Source: Galdieria partita
Taxonomy: Eukaryota > Rhodophyta > Bangiophyceae > Galdieriales > Galdieriaceae
NCBI GenBank assembly: GCA_025991245.1
Contig: BQMJ01000012.1
Coordinates: 124,001 to 188,000 of the forward strand
Length of the DNA stretch: 64,000 nucleotides
Reading direction: 5' to 3'
Shown here: one piece after another, positions 1 through 10,458 of the stretch
Numbering within the stretch: position 1 is the first letter of the stretch
How the letters are laid out: each line of letters begins with the position of its first letter
Notes under the pieces: generated by a model
The model's input: only the letters and a program-made list of their open reading frames with translations
Database searches by the model: none
What the model was told of the DNA's origin: nothing
Program-made: the position numbers and the translations under genes

Positions 1-1771
1 AGGATGAATAGAGAAATTATCCTGTCTTCATGGCGTTCGTTGTTTCCTCCTAAAGAAAGAAGCTTTGAGCGCCAAGCACAGTGAATATTGTAGGAACAGA
101 GGTAAATAGTCGGATCTAAGCATACAATCAGTCATAAAGTGGATATGCAGGAAAAGACACGAAGATTGTTAAAATTCACGTAGAAACCTTTCGTTAAAGT
201 AATGAATATCATTTTCGATAACGAAAAACACAGCTCGGCTACGAAGCTATCTTTAAATAAAATATTTTACAAATTTTAAGGGCAATCCCCCAAGATTCAT
301 CTTTCCTCTTACTGTTATTATGACAATGCGATGCTCGCGTATTAAATAGACATGTGAAATGAAGAATTTATAATATTCATATTCCAGTCAAGTCAAAATC
401 ACTATCCTCAATAGGTTTCGTGTATTCTTTACAACCAAGGCATAATGATACTTTTGTCATTTCTTTAATTGTTTCTGTTTCAATTGAATTTATTATCCAT
501 TTTGAAAAATTAATAAAAGAAAACTTAGATTCGAAGCCAAATTTTTAGAAGACGAACATTTCATTAAAATAATGAAACTTCTACTATTTTGACCAGAATT
601 ATTAACGAAAATAAAATTTAAATTAGTCAAAATTAGCCTTCTAATTTTAATCAAATCTAGTCGTTTGAGAGTTTAATAGTCGCTCTAATTGTACCAAGGG
701 CAAATTAATTCTCTGTTTTTGACTTGGAAATTAAAATTATTTCAAGTTGCAATCCCCTTCTCTATTTCTTCCGATTGGACAGTCCAAATTTTATCAACAT
801 CACACATTTTTCAATAAGAGTTTGAACTGCTGTCCTGTCATTCATGACCATGTCACACATGAAAAGCTTTGGTTTGAGGTGTTACCTCCAAGAGAATGGA
901 CTCAATGATATGTAGATATCATGAAACGAGAGTTAATCCAGGTATACATAAGCTTCTAGAAGCATATAACCATATACGGCATACCCGCGTGCTAATCAAG
1001 CTAATATTTTTTGTTTCAGGAGCCCTGAAGGCGTCGAGTAATTTTCATATGATTACTGTGAAACAGTAAAGATTGTTGGTTTTTCTTTTTGTCACAACAG
1101 AATGACTAGCTTTCTTTGTGCTAGTTTTAGGAGTTCTTGCTCCAATTATCTTGGCCTTTGCTTCTCATTTCGACCAATTATTTTTTTTATGTTTGAAGAA
1201 GTAGGTTATAAATGAAAGTGTTCTTACTGCTGGTATCGAATTCGCTATGACTGCTGGAACCGCTGACCTACTGTTTTCGTCTTAAGTTTTTAAGGTTCAA
1301 CTGAGATTTTGTGTTTTCCATTCAGAATTCTAGTTCAAAAGCTTATTATAAGATAATTGCAGTGAGCAGTCTATCCAACATCTAAGCCTTTTGTTTACTC
1401 TTACTGCAATGTCCTGTGGTGTTGATGAATATCGCGAAGATTTGCAATTTTCTCTTTCCAAACTCTGATTGAATTTGTCGGCCCGTCGTCGAGTGTGTAT
1501 TTACATTGTGCTGGTTTTTGTTACAAATAAAATCATTCTATTTATATGTGAGTATTTAATTGTGTGTGGAGACCAAGTGATGCATCGTGGCTCAAACAGG
1601 AAGTACTGTATTCATCTAGGTAGCTTCTCGTTGACGTGCGCCGGGAAGAGATGTTGTTCATTCTTTCCAGGTGCAGTTTCGAGAGCATGAACCCACCTAT
1701 GGTGAACAGAAACTATGCCTGACAAGCCCCAGTTAATGGAAGTCTGATGGTCTCTCATAAAACTTTTATTT
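1..1771. other. Gene-free AT-rich stretch
   Basis: No convincing coding exon, tRNA or repeat is visible. Short open frames exist, the longest at 1469-1690 on the plus strand, but they have no family resemblance and no splice partners. The right edge is the 3' flank of the isocitrate dehydrogenase gene. Confidence 0.4.
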
Positions 1772-3063
1772 TCACTGCGCGGAAGATGCCATCTTTACAG
1801 AGAGCTTGCTACTGAGTTTTTCAGCTACTGCGTCCATGAACGCTTCTGTAAGCAAATAATCGTTTTCCGATACTACATCTGCACCGTAAACAGCAATTGC
1901 CAAGTCTTTGGTCATTTTTCCTGACTCAACCAATTCAATGCAGGCCTTTTCCAACGATTCCGCAAAATCACAGAGTTCCTGTTGGTTATCCAATTTGCCA
2001 CGATGTGTCAATCCTCTCGTCCATGCAAAGATAGATGCAATTGGATTGGTACTTGTCTTTTCTCCAGCCATATACTTACGATAATGCCTCGTCACAGTAC
2101 CATGGGCAGCTTCCGATTCCACTGTCTTTCCATCCGGAGCCATGAGAACACTGGTCATCATTCCCAAGCTTCCAAAGCCTTGCGCAATGATGTCACTTTG
2201 TACATCCCCATCGTAGTTCTTACACGCCCATACAAAGTTTCCACTAGATTTGAGAGCTTGTGCTACCATATCATCGATAAGCCGATGTTCATATGGGACA
2301 TGAGGGTATTGTGCACGAACTTGCTCAAATATTTCAATAAATCTTCCATCATAAGTTTTCAATATGGTGTTTTTGGTGGAAAGAAATAGAGGCAGGTTTC
2401 TAGCCGATGCGAATTCGAAACAAGACTTTGCGAAACCTCTTATCGATTCATCTGTGTTGAACATACTCAATGCCACACCACCACCGGAATCAAACTGATG
2501 CACGGTCTGAGTAGTTGTTTTCCCATCCTTTGTTTGGCAAACCAACTGCACTACGCCGCCTTGTGGTGGAATCGAAACTTCAGTGGCACGATACTGGTCC
2601 CCAAAAGCGTGACGACCGATGATAATAGGCTTCTTCCAACCAGGAACAAGTCTAGGGACGTTGTTGCAGATGATAGGTTCTCTACATTGACAATGAGTAC
2701 AAAGGTGACACTTGCAACACACGCGTACCGAAACACGGTTCCGTTCAAGATCCCACGGATGGTTGCGTTGGGTGACTTGTACATTTTCTTTAAATGAAAT
2801 TCCTTTACTCTCTGTTCATCGGGAGTTATCGTGGCACATTTTACACCGACATTGTACTTTTTGATGGCTTCTGCAGCCTCTACAGTAACCTGGTCATCGG
2901 TCTTGTCTCTGTTGGGTAAACCCAGATCATAATACTTCAAATCAATATCTAAATATGGAAAGATCAGCTTGTTTTTAATAAAAGACCATATGATGCGGGT
3001 CATTTCATCTCCGTCAAGCTCTACAATAGGGTTCTTTACACGAATCCTTCCATTCGGTGCCAT
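1772..3063 (-). CDS. NADP-dependent isocitrate dehydrogenase
   Basis: The enzyme oxidatively decarboxylates isocitrate to 2-oxoglutarate with NADP+. Two exons (3063-2729 and 2681-1772) are separated by a 47-nt GT-AG intron, 2682-2728, that restores the family sequence [18 protein letters not shown]. The product is 414 residues, the usual length for the eukaryotic homodimeric NADP type. The N-terminus ([11 protein letters not shown]), the metal/substrate region (NYDGDVQSD) and the cofactor region ([12 protein letters not shown]) are all recognisable. The first ATG directly precedes the conserved N-terminus, so no transit peptide is seen and a cytosolic place is inferred. A C-terminal SAQ is not a clear peroxisomal signal. 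An unseen 5' exon adding a targeting sequence cannot be excluded. Confidence 0.95.
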
Positions 3064-3327
3064 AGACGAAAGAGCAAGCCTGAAAGCTGCTTTAGGATAG
3101 TGTCTTTTTGGTATACTTGAACCTTTTTTTCACGGTAAAAGTCTATACGTGAATGAAAGAAACAAAATACGTACTCAAAGTGAGTGGAGCATGCAACCAC
3201 ATTTCTCTCTCATCCAATTCCAAAAGAATTGAAAATACGCCAAACGGAATGGCGAAGCATTTCAAAAGGGAGAAAGAGAACTCTGTTGGATTTCACATTC
3301 TATAGCAACAAAACAACTCGACCTTTT

Positions 3328-6300
3328 TCATTGGCTTTTCTTATCAACCCATACCGAAGAAACATCGTCTTGCTTCATAACAATATCATGAAAAGCACAA
3401 GGAAGATGGTTCATAGCTTCATCCATATCATGCACAACGACAAAAATGGATTCCTTACCCAACTTTTCCAAAATATCGGCAACTCGCTTCTTTCCCTCGC
3501 TATCTAAATGTTGGAAGATTTCATCTAAAACCTAATTTTATCAACCATGATTAGTCCATTCATTCAAGGTTCCAATACATGATTACCATCATATTGCAAT
3601 GAAACCCACATCGCCGTTCTCCGATATCATGAAAGGCCAATGCCAGTGCAACTCCCAAACGTCGACGTTGTCCACCTGAGAGTTGTAAATAACTTCTATT
3701 AGAAAATGAACCATGACAGTTCTTTATCAATATCTTCTTATCGATCATTTCTACCATTTGCTCCCTTTTACTCTTTAAACAAGTAAAAGGTCGCAATTCC
3801 ACTTGAATGTATCCATGACTGATGACAGATAAATAGTAATTGATACGTTGCTGTAGTTCATATAATACTTGCTTTAATACGAAATTCTATTCCATTGAGA
3901 TATCCAATCACTTGTGTACATACAGAAAATGTCAACAGTCACTTACCGGAATACCTCGAGGACCAAATACTTTATCAAGTTGCTGTAATACTTGTTGGTC
4001 ATTTTCTAGTCGACGCAACTCTTCACGCCAAGTAGCCAACTGTCGGTTATGCTGCTCCCAATCTTCTCTTTCCCTTTTCAGTAATGAAACAAAAGGATTA
4101 TGCGAATGAAGAATGGCTTCCCTTTCCAACAAGTCCCTTTCTTTCTGTAAATATTCTATACGAGCTTCACATTCACTCTTTTCCTTCCAACATTCCAATG
4201 CTTTGTTGTTCCATTCTTCTAAAAGTTGCTTTTGTTCTTCATATTCTTCTTCTAAATGCTGATATTCTTTCATTTGATTGTTCAATTCTTGTTCATACAT
4301 CACTTTCTTCTGTTGCAGTGTTTTCGTTACAAGATCACTCAAGTCATCACAATGGAAGACATCATAGGTTGATTCCTTTTCGAGTTGACTAGTAGTTGGC
4401 ATTTCATCGCTTGCTTCTTTCTTTTCATTCATTTGGTCAAGAAGAATGACTAGTTGATTTTTCCAACTTTGTTCTTCATCAAGTTGTCGGCATTCCTGCA
4501 CAAGTTGTTTCAGTTGAATGACTTGTTGTTGTACATTGTTTCTTTCTTCCATGATTCGTTCCTTCGCCATTTGGATATCATTTATTTCTTGTTGGACCTT
4601 GGCTATAGAGTCATATACAAGTTGCTGATAGGCTTGTTTGGCTTGCTCCCTATGACGTTGAATATGATTCAGTCTAGTGGCCATTGCTTGTTCTCTTTGT
4701 ATACTTGAATGAAGTAGCCTTTCGAGTGCTCTTTTATAATGTATTGGACTCACACGCTGTAAACAATGATCACACATGATCCACTCCTCTTCATTTTCTA
4801 CTTTGGATGCTTCGTCCCATTTGGTTTGCAACGCCACTTTTTCATTCCATACTTTGTTATATTCCAATTGATATCGTTTATATCTTAATTTCCATCGTTT
4901 CCATCTTGAATAGGCTTTTTCAATTGGACTCGATCCATTTTCATCTATGGTTTGCTTTCCTACCGCCATTTCTTCCCACTGAGTCAATTGTTGAGACTTG
5001 ACATTCAACTCGTCTTGGCATTTGTCCCATTGGAGTTGTAAGCGTTGCAATTGCTCATTGCATTGTAAAAGGGTTGGCTTGTGTTGGAGTATATGGAATA
5101 TTTGTTGCCTTTTATCATCTCTTTGTCGCTTCCATTGTATATATTGTTGTTGCCATTCAACCCATTGTTCCTCTATACATTGAATAAACTTGTACTTGTT
5201 TCTATGATTCGCTATTTGTTGCTGTAAAGTGGTGATTCCTTGTTGCAAATGTAACCATCTTTGCTTAGTCAGCTGAATATGATGTTGGATATCTTTCCAT
5301 CGGTCATTCCATCTTTGTAAGACGTCACGAATATCCCATTGTCTATTTGCTCTATGCACATCATCATCCCCCCATGCATTGCTCTGTTCATCTAAACGAC
5401 ATGAATGCAAAAGAGAATTCTGTCGATTCACAGCTTGGGAAGATAGCCAACGTTCGTATTCCATTTGATGCATTTCTATTCTCGATTCCAATTGTTTGCA
5501 CCCCTTTTCGGTGGCTTCCATTTGTGACCGCAATCGAAGGATATCTTCATCCAATGCCTTGAGTCTGTTGCGTACATATTGTTTGCAGTCTTCCCATGTA
5601 TCCAAAGGTGTCAATCGACTCAATTGTTCCTTCCATTCTCTATCACTGGAAGCAAATAAATCATCCAAAATATGTTGTCCAAAGAATACACAATGTGATA
5701 ACAACCGAGTATCGATCCATCGATCGAGTCGTTCTTGAGTGGCTCGAATTTCTTGACAAGTGCATTCTTCTCCATCTAACCATATGCGTAGTCGATGAGA
5801 GGAACGTTTTCTTTGTATGTAACGTGTCACTTGTAAACGACGACCATTGCATCGACCATAAACAGTGACTTGAGCTTCCTTTCGGTCATCATGAATCACA
5901 TCCGAATGCACACAACACGCCATCGAAGCATTGAGACACCACAAAGTGGCCATCAACAAAGTTGTCTTACCACTGCCATTACTTGTACTCGTCATATCAT
6001 CCTTGTTTTCACCCGTTACTATGACCAGTCCTCGATTGGATAAAGGATAAGTCACCGCATCACGAAAAGAACCAAACCCATCGATATATATCCCATCCAA
6101 ACATAAATCAATGCTATTGGACCGTTGATAATCAACCCACGTATGTTCTTGAGAAGCAAGTACTTGCTAAAGAATGATTCAGTCATCGCTTTGGGTTATT
6201 TCTATATATACTCACCTGAATGATTTCCTTTCCAACATTCATGACTGGCAAAGACAATTTGTACACCTCTCCATATTGTTGTAATATCCTATTGGGATCT

Positions 6301-7511
6301 CTCCATTCTGAAGGAAAACTATTATCAGCTTCTACCCTAGAAACAGAGCTTTCCTTGTCTGGTTCAACAAATGTGAATACCGATGCTTTCTTTTGTTGAC
6401 GCAATTGCTTTAGAACGGGTGCAATCTGTGACTCGGGAATATCAGAGTTGACTCGAAGAAATACTCGATCTCCTGGTTGTATGCAATCCAATGATACGTT
6501 TCTCAAAATATCATTCCAATGATAATCATAATACTTGGGACCCAATGAAATAGGAATGGCTTCCTGTACAGCCCAACGATGACTGCGACTCACCACGAAC
6601 AAGTACTTTTGTTGCCCACTTTCCATAACTGAAACTTGAAAGGGTGAACCCACATATCGAATATGAGTATTCGGTATTTGTTGTGGCTTGTGAAAATGAC
6701 CAGAATATACCTCGACATGAGATGGAAAACAATCCGGCGCAACTCCTTGTGTACAATGGAACGAAGAATGGCTTTCCGTCTGTGCTACCCATTGAGCGCC
6801 TTGAATATCGGTATGACAAAAGACTGCTTCTAGTTGACTCCATAGAGGAGAAGCTATTGAGGAGATAACTTTGGTCAACAGTCTACTTTCTCGAATAAAA
6901 GGAATCCATAAAGCACCCATAAAGATACTCGGTTGGTCCATTAATAGTGCTACGGAATGCTTCAAAGACACTCTGATGGGAAGTAGTGAATGAACTGTTC
7001 CATCATAAGAAACTTGGTCGTGGTTACCAGGAATCAGGATCAACGGTTGCCGCCACCTTTGTAGTTCTTCCATAGCAGCATTCAAAGGTTCCACAGGTAA
7101 AGAACCTCTTCGATCCCAAAAGTCACCTAAAAACACAACACCTGCATTTCTTTCATGAGCTACTTGGTGTACGCGCTTTAAGACTTGTATACAAGTTTCT
7201 ACATTATCCTTTCGCAAGTGTAAATCAGAAAATATCACAAACTGGTCAAAACTTTCTATTTCTGGTACAGGAGAGAGTTTTTGGACTTTGAGATGTTTGG
7301 GTAAATCTGACTCTTCTTGTAAAGTTGGTGATATGGGAGCTTGGTTACAGGTAGCATAGGTGAATAACCGTCGGTATCTTTTGTATTTCACTTTATAACT
7401 ACGATCCAGAAAAGGTTCTGCAGTATTGGAGAAAAGCTTTCTAGTTGCGTGGTAATGAATGTGACTTTTTGTACCAATAACAATAAACATGAGCCGTAGA
7501 ATATCATTCAT
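3328..7511 (-). CDS. Mre11/SbcD-Rad50/SbcC single-chain fusion nuclease-ATPase
   Basis: Four exons (7511-6216, 6166-3947, 3886-3587, 3531-3328), all joined in phase 0, give 1339 residues. The N-terminal part (about residues 85-430) is a calcineurin-type nuclease with all five motifs: SDLH near 95, GDFWD near 129, GNHD near 162, FCHTD near 231 and GHFHKP near 271. The second part is an SMC/Rad50 ATPase: a P-loop ending NGSGKTT near 495-501, long coiled coils flanking a zinc-hook CDHC at 897-900, the ABC signature LSGGQRRR near 1241, and Walker B VLDE near 1273. The joining intron (6167-6215, 49 nt) removes the only stop between the halves. The ATPase half has no ATG before its P-loop region, which supports one gene. 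GENK and NGSGKTT are separated by an unusual Ser/Thr-rich insert. The basic N-terminus could target an organelle, perhaps after a second ATG at 7490. Confidence 0.88.
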
Positions 7512-7603
7512 GGATGGCTTTACTTTCCCATTATCCAATAAAACAATCTCTATATCTATATATAAAATAGGTTCGTTTTGTTATCCAACCAAAAATACAA
7601 TGC

Positions 7604-8116
7604 TCAAAAATGAAATAAAATCAACAATACGGAAACGATTCCAACTAGCAACAACAACCAGTGGAAACTATCCAAAGCAGTGGCATCCAACGTTCGATAA
7701 TACTTTCTCCAAATACTTGTCTCTGGAGTCCATTTCAATAGACCGTCACCTTCTAAAACACATTCTCTTGTTACACAACCCACACAAAAGTCTTGTAATA
7801 GTTGTTGGGCTTCTTCAGGATGTCCTGCCTTTTCATATTCCAATGTACCATCTTCTCCTATGCCAAATAAACTCAGTTCGTGCTTGGAAAAGATAATATA
7901 CTCCATGTTTTTACCTGCATATTGTAAAAGTATCTCTTCACCACCTGGATGCCTATCTAAAAAAGAAGAGAGGTCATATACTTTTCCGTGTATGATAACC
8001 CACAAGTCTTTACGAGTGTGATGTCTTGCTACCTTGAGAAGTATGAGTCTTGCAAGTAGTCGAGTGTCTCTTCTATATACCTGTTCAATAGTATAAATAT
8101 TTGTGTTGTCTGTCAT
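7604..8116 (-). CDS. Tail-anchored cytochrome b5
   Basis: This is a haem electron carrier that supplies membrane desaturases, hydroxylases and similar enzymes. Three exons (8116-8081, 8032-7915, 7857-7604) give 135 residues. Splicing at 8033-8080 and 7858-7914 restores the family sequence: IYTIEQVARHHTRKDLWVII, then DRHPGGEEILLQYAGEDGT and KAGHPEEA. The two haem-ligand histidines lie in HPGGE and AGHPEE. The last 20 or so residues are one hydrophobic segment (LLLLVGIVSVLLILF), the typical C-terminal anchor facing the cytosol, probably in the ER or outer mitochondrial membrane. The gene lies 92 bases upstream of the nuclease-ATPase fusion in the same direction and is divergent from glutamate decarboxylase. 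Confidence 0.92.
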   Translation of the reverse strand: MTDNTNIYTIEQVYRRDTRLLARLILLKVARHHTRKDLWVIIHGKVYDLSSFLDRHPGGEEILLQYAGKNMEYIIFSKHELSLFGIGEDGTLEYEKAGHPEEAQQLLQDFCVGCVTRECVLEGDGLLKWTPETSIWRKYYRTLDATALDSFHWLLLLVGIVSVLLILFHF

Positions 8117-8468
8117 GGCTCTCGTCTCTCCAAACTTGTTTCCTTCATGGATCGTGTTGCTTTGAAGAATCCGCTTGTCATCCACGTGTGCTATGCATGT
8201 CCTCCTCCAGTCAAGTGATTTCTGCACAACAGAATGGTATCCCACTTTAAAATGTCATGTGGATACCATTGTGTAGACTCATGTTGAAGGGATATCATCA
8301 TATCCTATGAGGAATGAAATCAACAGCGATATTCCTATTGGAATGTAGGCAAGAGTTGTTTCCACCACCATCCCTCCCCCACCATTCATTCATTTTCATT
8401 CGTACAACCTTTTTTTCATTGGCTATTCTTCGTATTGGGTGTGCCCCTCTTGTTGTTTCCAGAAGAAA
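8117..8468. promoter_or_regulatory. Divergent intergenic region, cytochrome b5 / glutamate decarboxylase
   Basis: These 352 bases separate two divergent start codons and must hold both promoters. Pyrimidine-rich runs are present on the plus strand before the decarboxylase start. I see no specific binding site I can name. Confidence 0.4.
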
Positions 8469-10427
8469 ATGCCTCTCCATCCCATACATAAGAAACCATC
8501 CAGCAATCATGAAGAACAAGACTCACTATGTGGCTCAGTATTTGCTTCAAGATATATGTCAAAGCCTATACCTGTATATCGTATGCCTGAAGAAGCCATG
8601 CCACCCGATGTCGCGTACCAGGTTGGTATCCATACTTTAAGTATGCAGAATACTGAAATAGACTAGTTGATTCATGAAGAACTAGCACTCGATGGGTAAA
8701 TGCTATATGTTTCTCCAGTCAACTCTTTGTTCACAATTGAGAAAATAGGAATCCGCAGTTGAACTTGGCCTCTTTTGTTACCGTTTGGATGGAGCCACAG
8801 GCAAACTCCCTCATGAACGAAAATATGGTATGCTCCTTTTTTCTATTCTTTGCATTCGAATATATTTATATAGTTGCTGTTGTGTTCGTCGCTAGGGTAA
8901 AAATTTCATAGACTTGGAAGAATATCCTTGTACTGCAGAGTTACAAAAGAGATGTGTCAATATGATTGCACACCTCTTTCACGTACCTACAGAACACGGT
9001 CAATCGGACGCTGTAGGCACAGCTACAGTCGGTAGTTCAGAAGCAATCATGTTGGCTGGTTTGGCGTTCAAATGGCGATGGAAACAAGCAAGAAAACAAG
9101 CAGGATTGTCAACAGAAAAGGTACTCTGGTGTAAATGAATTGTTGTAGATATTTTTAACATACATATGTACTCCATCTGTTAGCCCAATCTGGTGATGGG
9201 TTCTAATGTGCAAGTGTGCTGGGAAAAGTTTTGTCGTTATTTTGAAGTTGAAGCACGTTATGTACCCGTATCGGAGAATCTTTTGATTATGGATCCAGAG
9301 AAAGCTATGGCCTATGTGGATGAGGTATGTTATATGTTGTCGTTGGAATCAAGGATATCGTGATATGGAGTTCATGTAGAATACCATCGGTGTTTGTAGT
9401 ATCCTTGGAAGCACGTACAATGGTGCATTTGAAGATGTGAAAAAACTAAACGACTGCCTTTGCAAGTTGAATGAAGAAAAAGGTTGGAACGTTCCTATCC
9501 ATGTGGATGCAGCTTCTGGTGGTTTCATTGCACCCTTTCTATATCCCGATTTGGTTTGGGACTTTCGGCTTCCTCTTGTACGTTCCATCAATGTTTCTGG
9601 GCATAAATATGGCCTTGTGGTAAGTTGGTTTTAGAAGTAGAGAGATGGAAATGAATCATGTGGACTCAAGTATCCTGGCGTCGGTTGGGTTGTATGGAAA
9701 AGTCAAGAGGATTTGCCTCAAGGTAAGGATAGAGAGAATCGTTGAATGCCTCTCAATGTGGTATCTTGCTATAGATTTGATATTTCATGTAAACTACTTG
9801 GGAGCCGACCAAGCCACTTTTACTCTCAATTTTTCTAAAGGAGCAGGTCAGATTGTAGCACAGTATTATCAATTCATTCGTATGGGTCAAAATGGATACA
9901 AAGCTGTGTTGAGTAATCTTCAAAAGATATGTGATTACTTGAGAAAGAAAGTTGAAGAGAGTGGACGTTTTAAAATTTATAGCGATAATGTGAGCGTGCC
10001 TTTGGTTGCTTTTGGTTTAAAAGAACCGCAAGCGTATGATGAATTCGATATTTCACATCGTCTCAAGGAGTACGGCTGGATTGTTCCAGGTAAAATGACA
10101 AAAGTTTCTCCAACCACCGTTTGAACTCTTGTATAGCCTACAATTTTCCTCCCAATGCTGAACACATCAAAGTTCTCCGAGTAGTGATTCGAGAAACCTT
10201 TTCTAGAGACTTGTGTGATATGTTATGGAGAGACTTGATGTGGACGTTGGAAGAACTGGATAGAAAAACTCCCGATTCTATACGTCATGGCAGAGAATTG
10301 TTGATGGAAAGGAATCGACAAAAGCACAAAGCATTCGCTCACGTAAAGGTAAGAGAAAACCATTCGTCACTAGAAATACTTTGATGATCTATAGAGTCAA
10401 AAACATAAAACCAATGGAATTTGTTAG
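8469..10427 (+). CDS. Glutamate decarboxylase (PLP-dependent)
   Basis: The enzyme converts glutamate to GABA and CO2, consuming a proton, a reaction often tied to acid tolerance. Ten exons were placed: 8469-8621, 8667-8695, 8749-8827, 8896-9120, 9184-9324, 9380-9619, 9671-9722, 9775-10089, 10137-10348 and 10395-10427. They total 492 residues, the usual length for this group. Clear family blocks are FASRYM near the start, [28 protein letters not shown], the pyridoxal-lysine block [27 protein letters not shown], and [15 protein letters not shown] across an intron. The C-terminal tail is short and basic; whether it binds calmodulin, as plant enzymes do, cannot be told. It is the most intron-rich gene in the window (nine introns) and ends 31 bases from the convergent helicase. 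Confidence 0.95.
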
Positions 10428-10458
10428 TTTTTCAAATTGGTGCGTACATTCTCTGTTG

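Noticed and set aside
1469-1690. 73-codon plus-strand open frame
   Set aside because: Starts without ATG, has no family features and sits in AT-rich intergenic DNA.
3328-7511. Two separate neighbouring genes, an SbcD-like and an SbcC-like one
   Set aside because: The ATPase half lacks any ATG before its P-loop region, and a clean 49-nt GT-AG intron joins the frames in phase 0 while removing the only stop.
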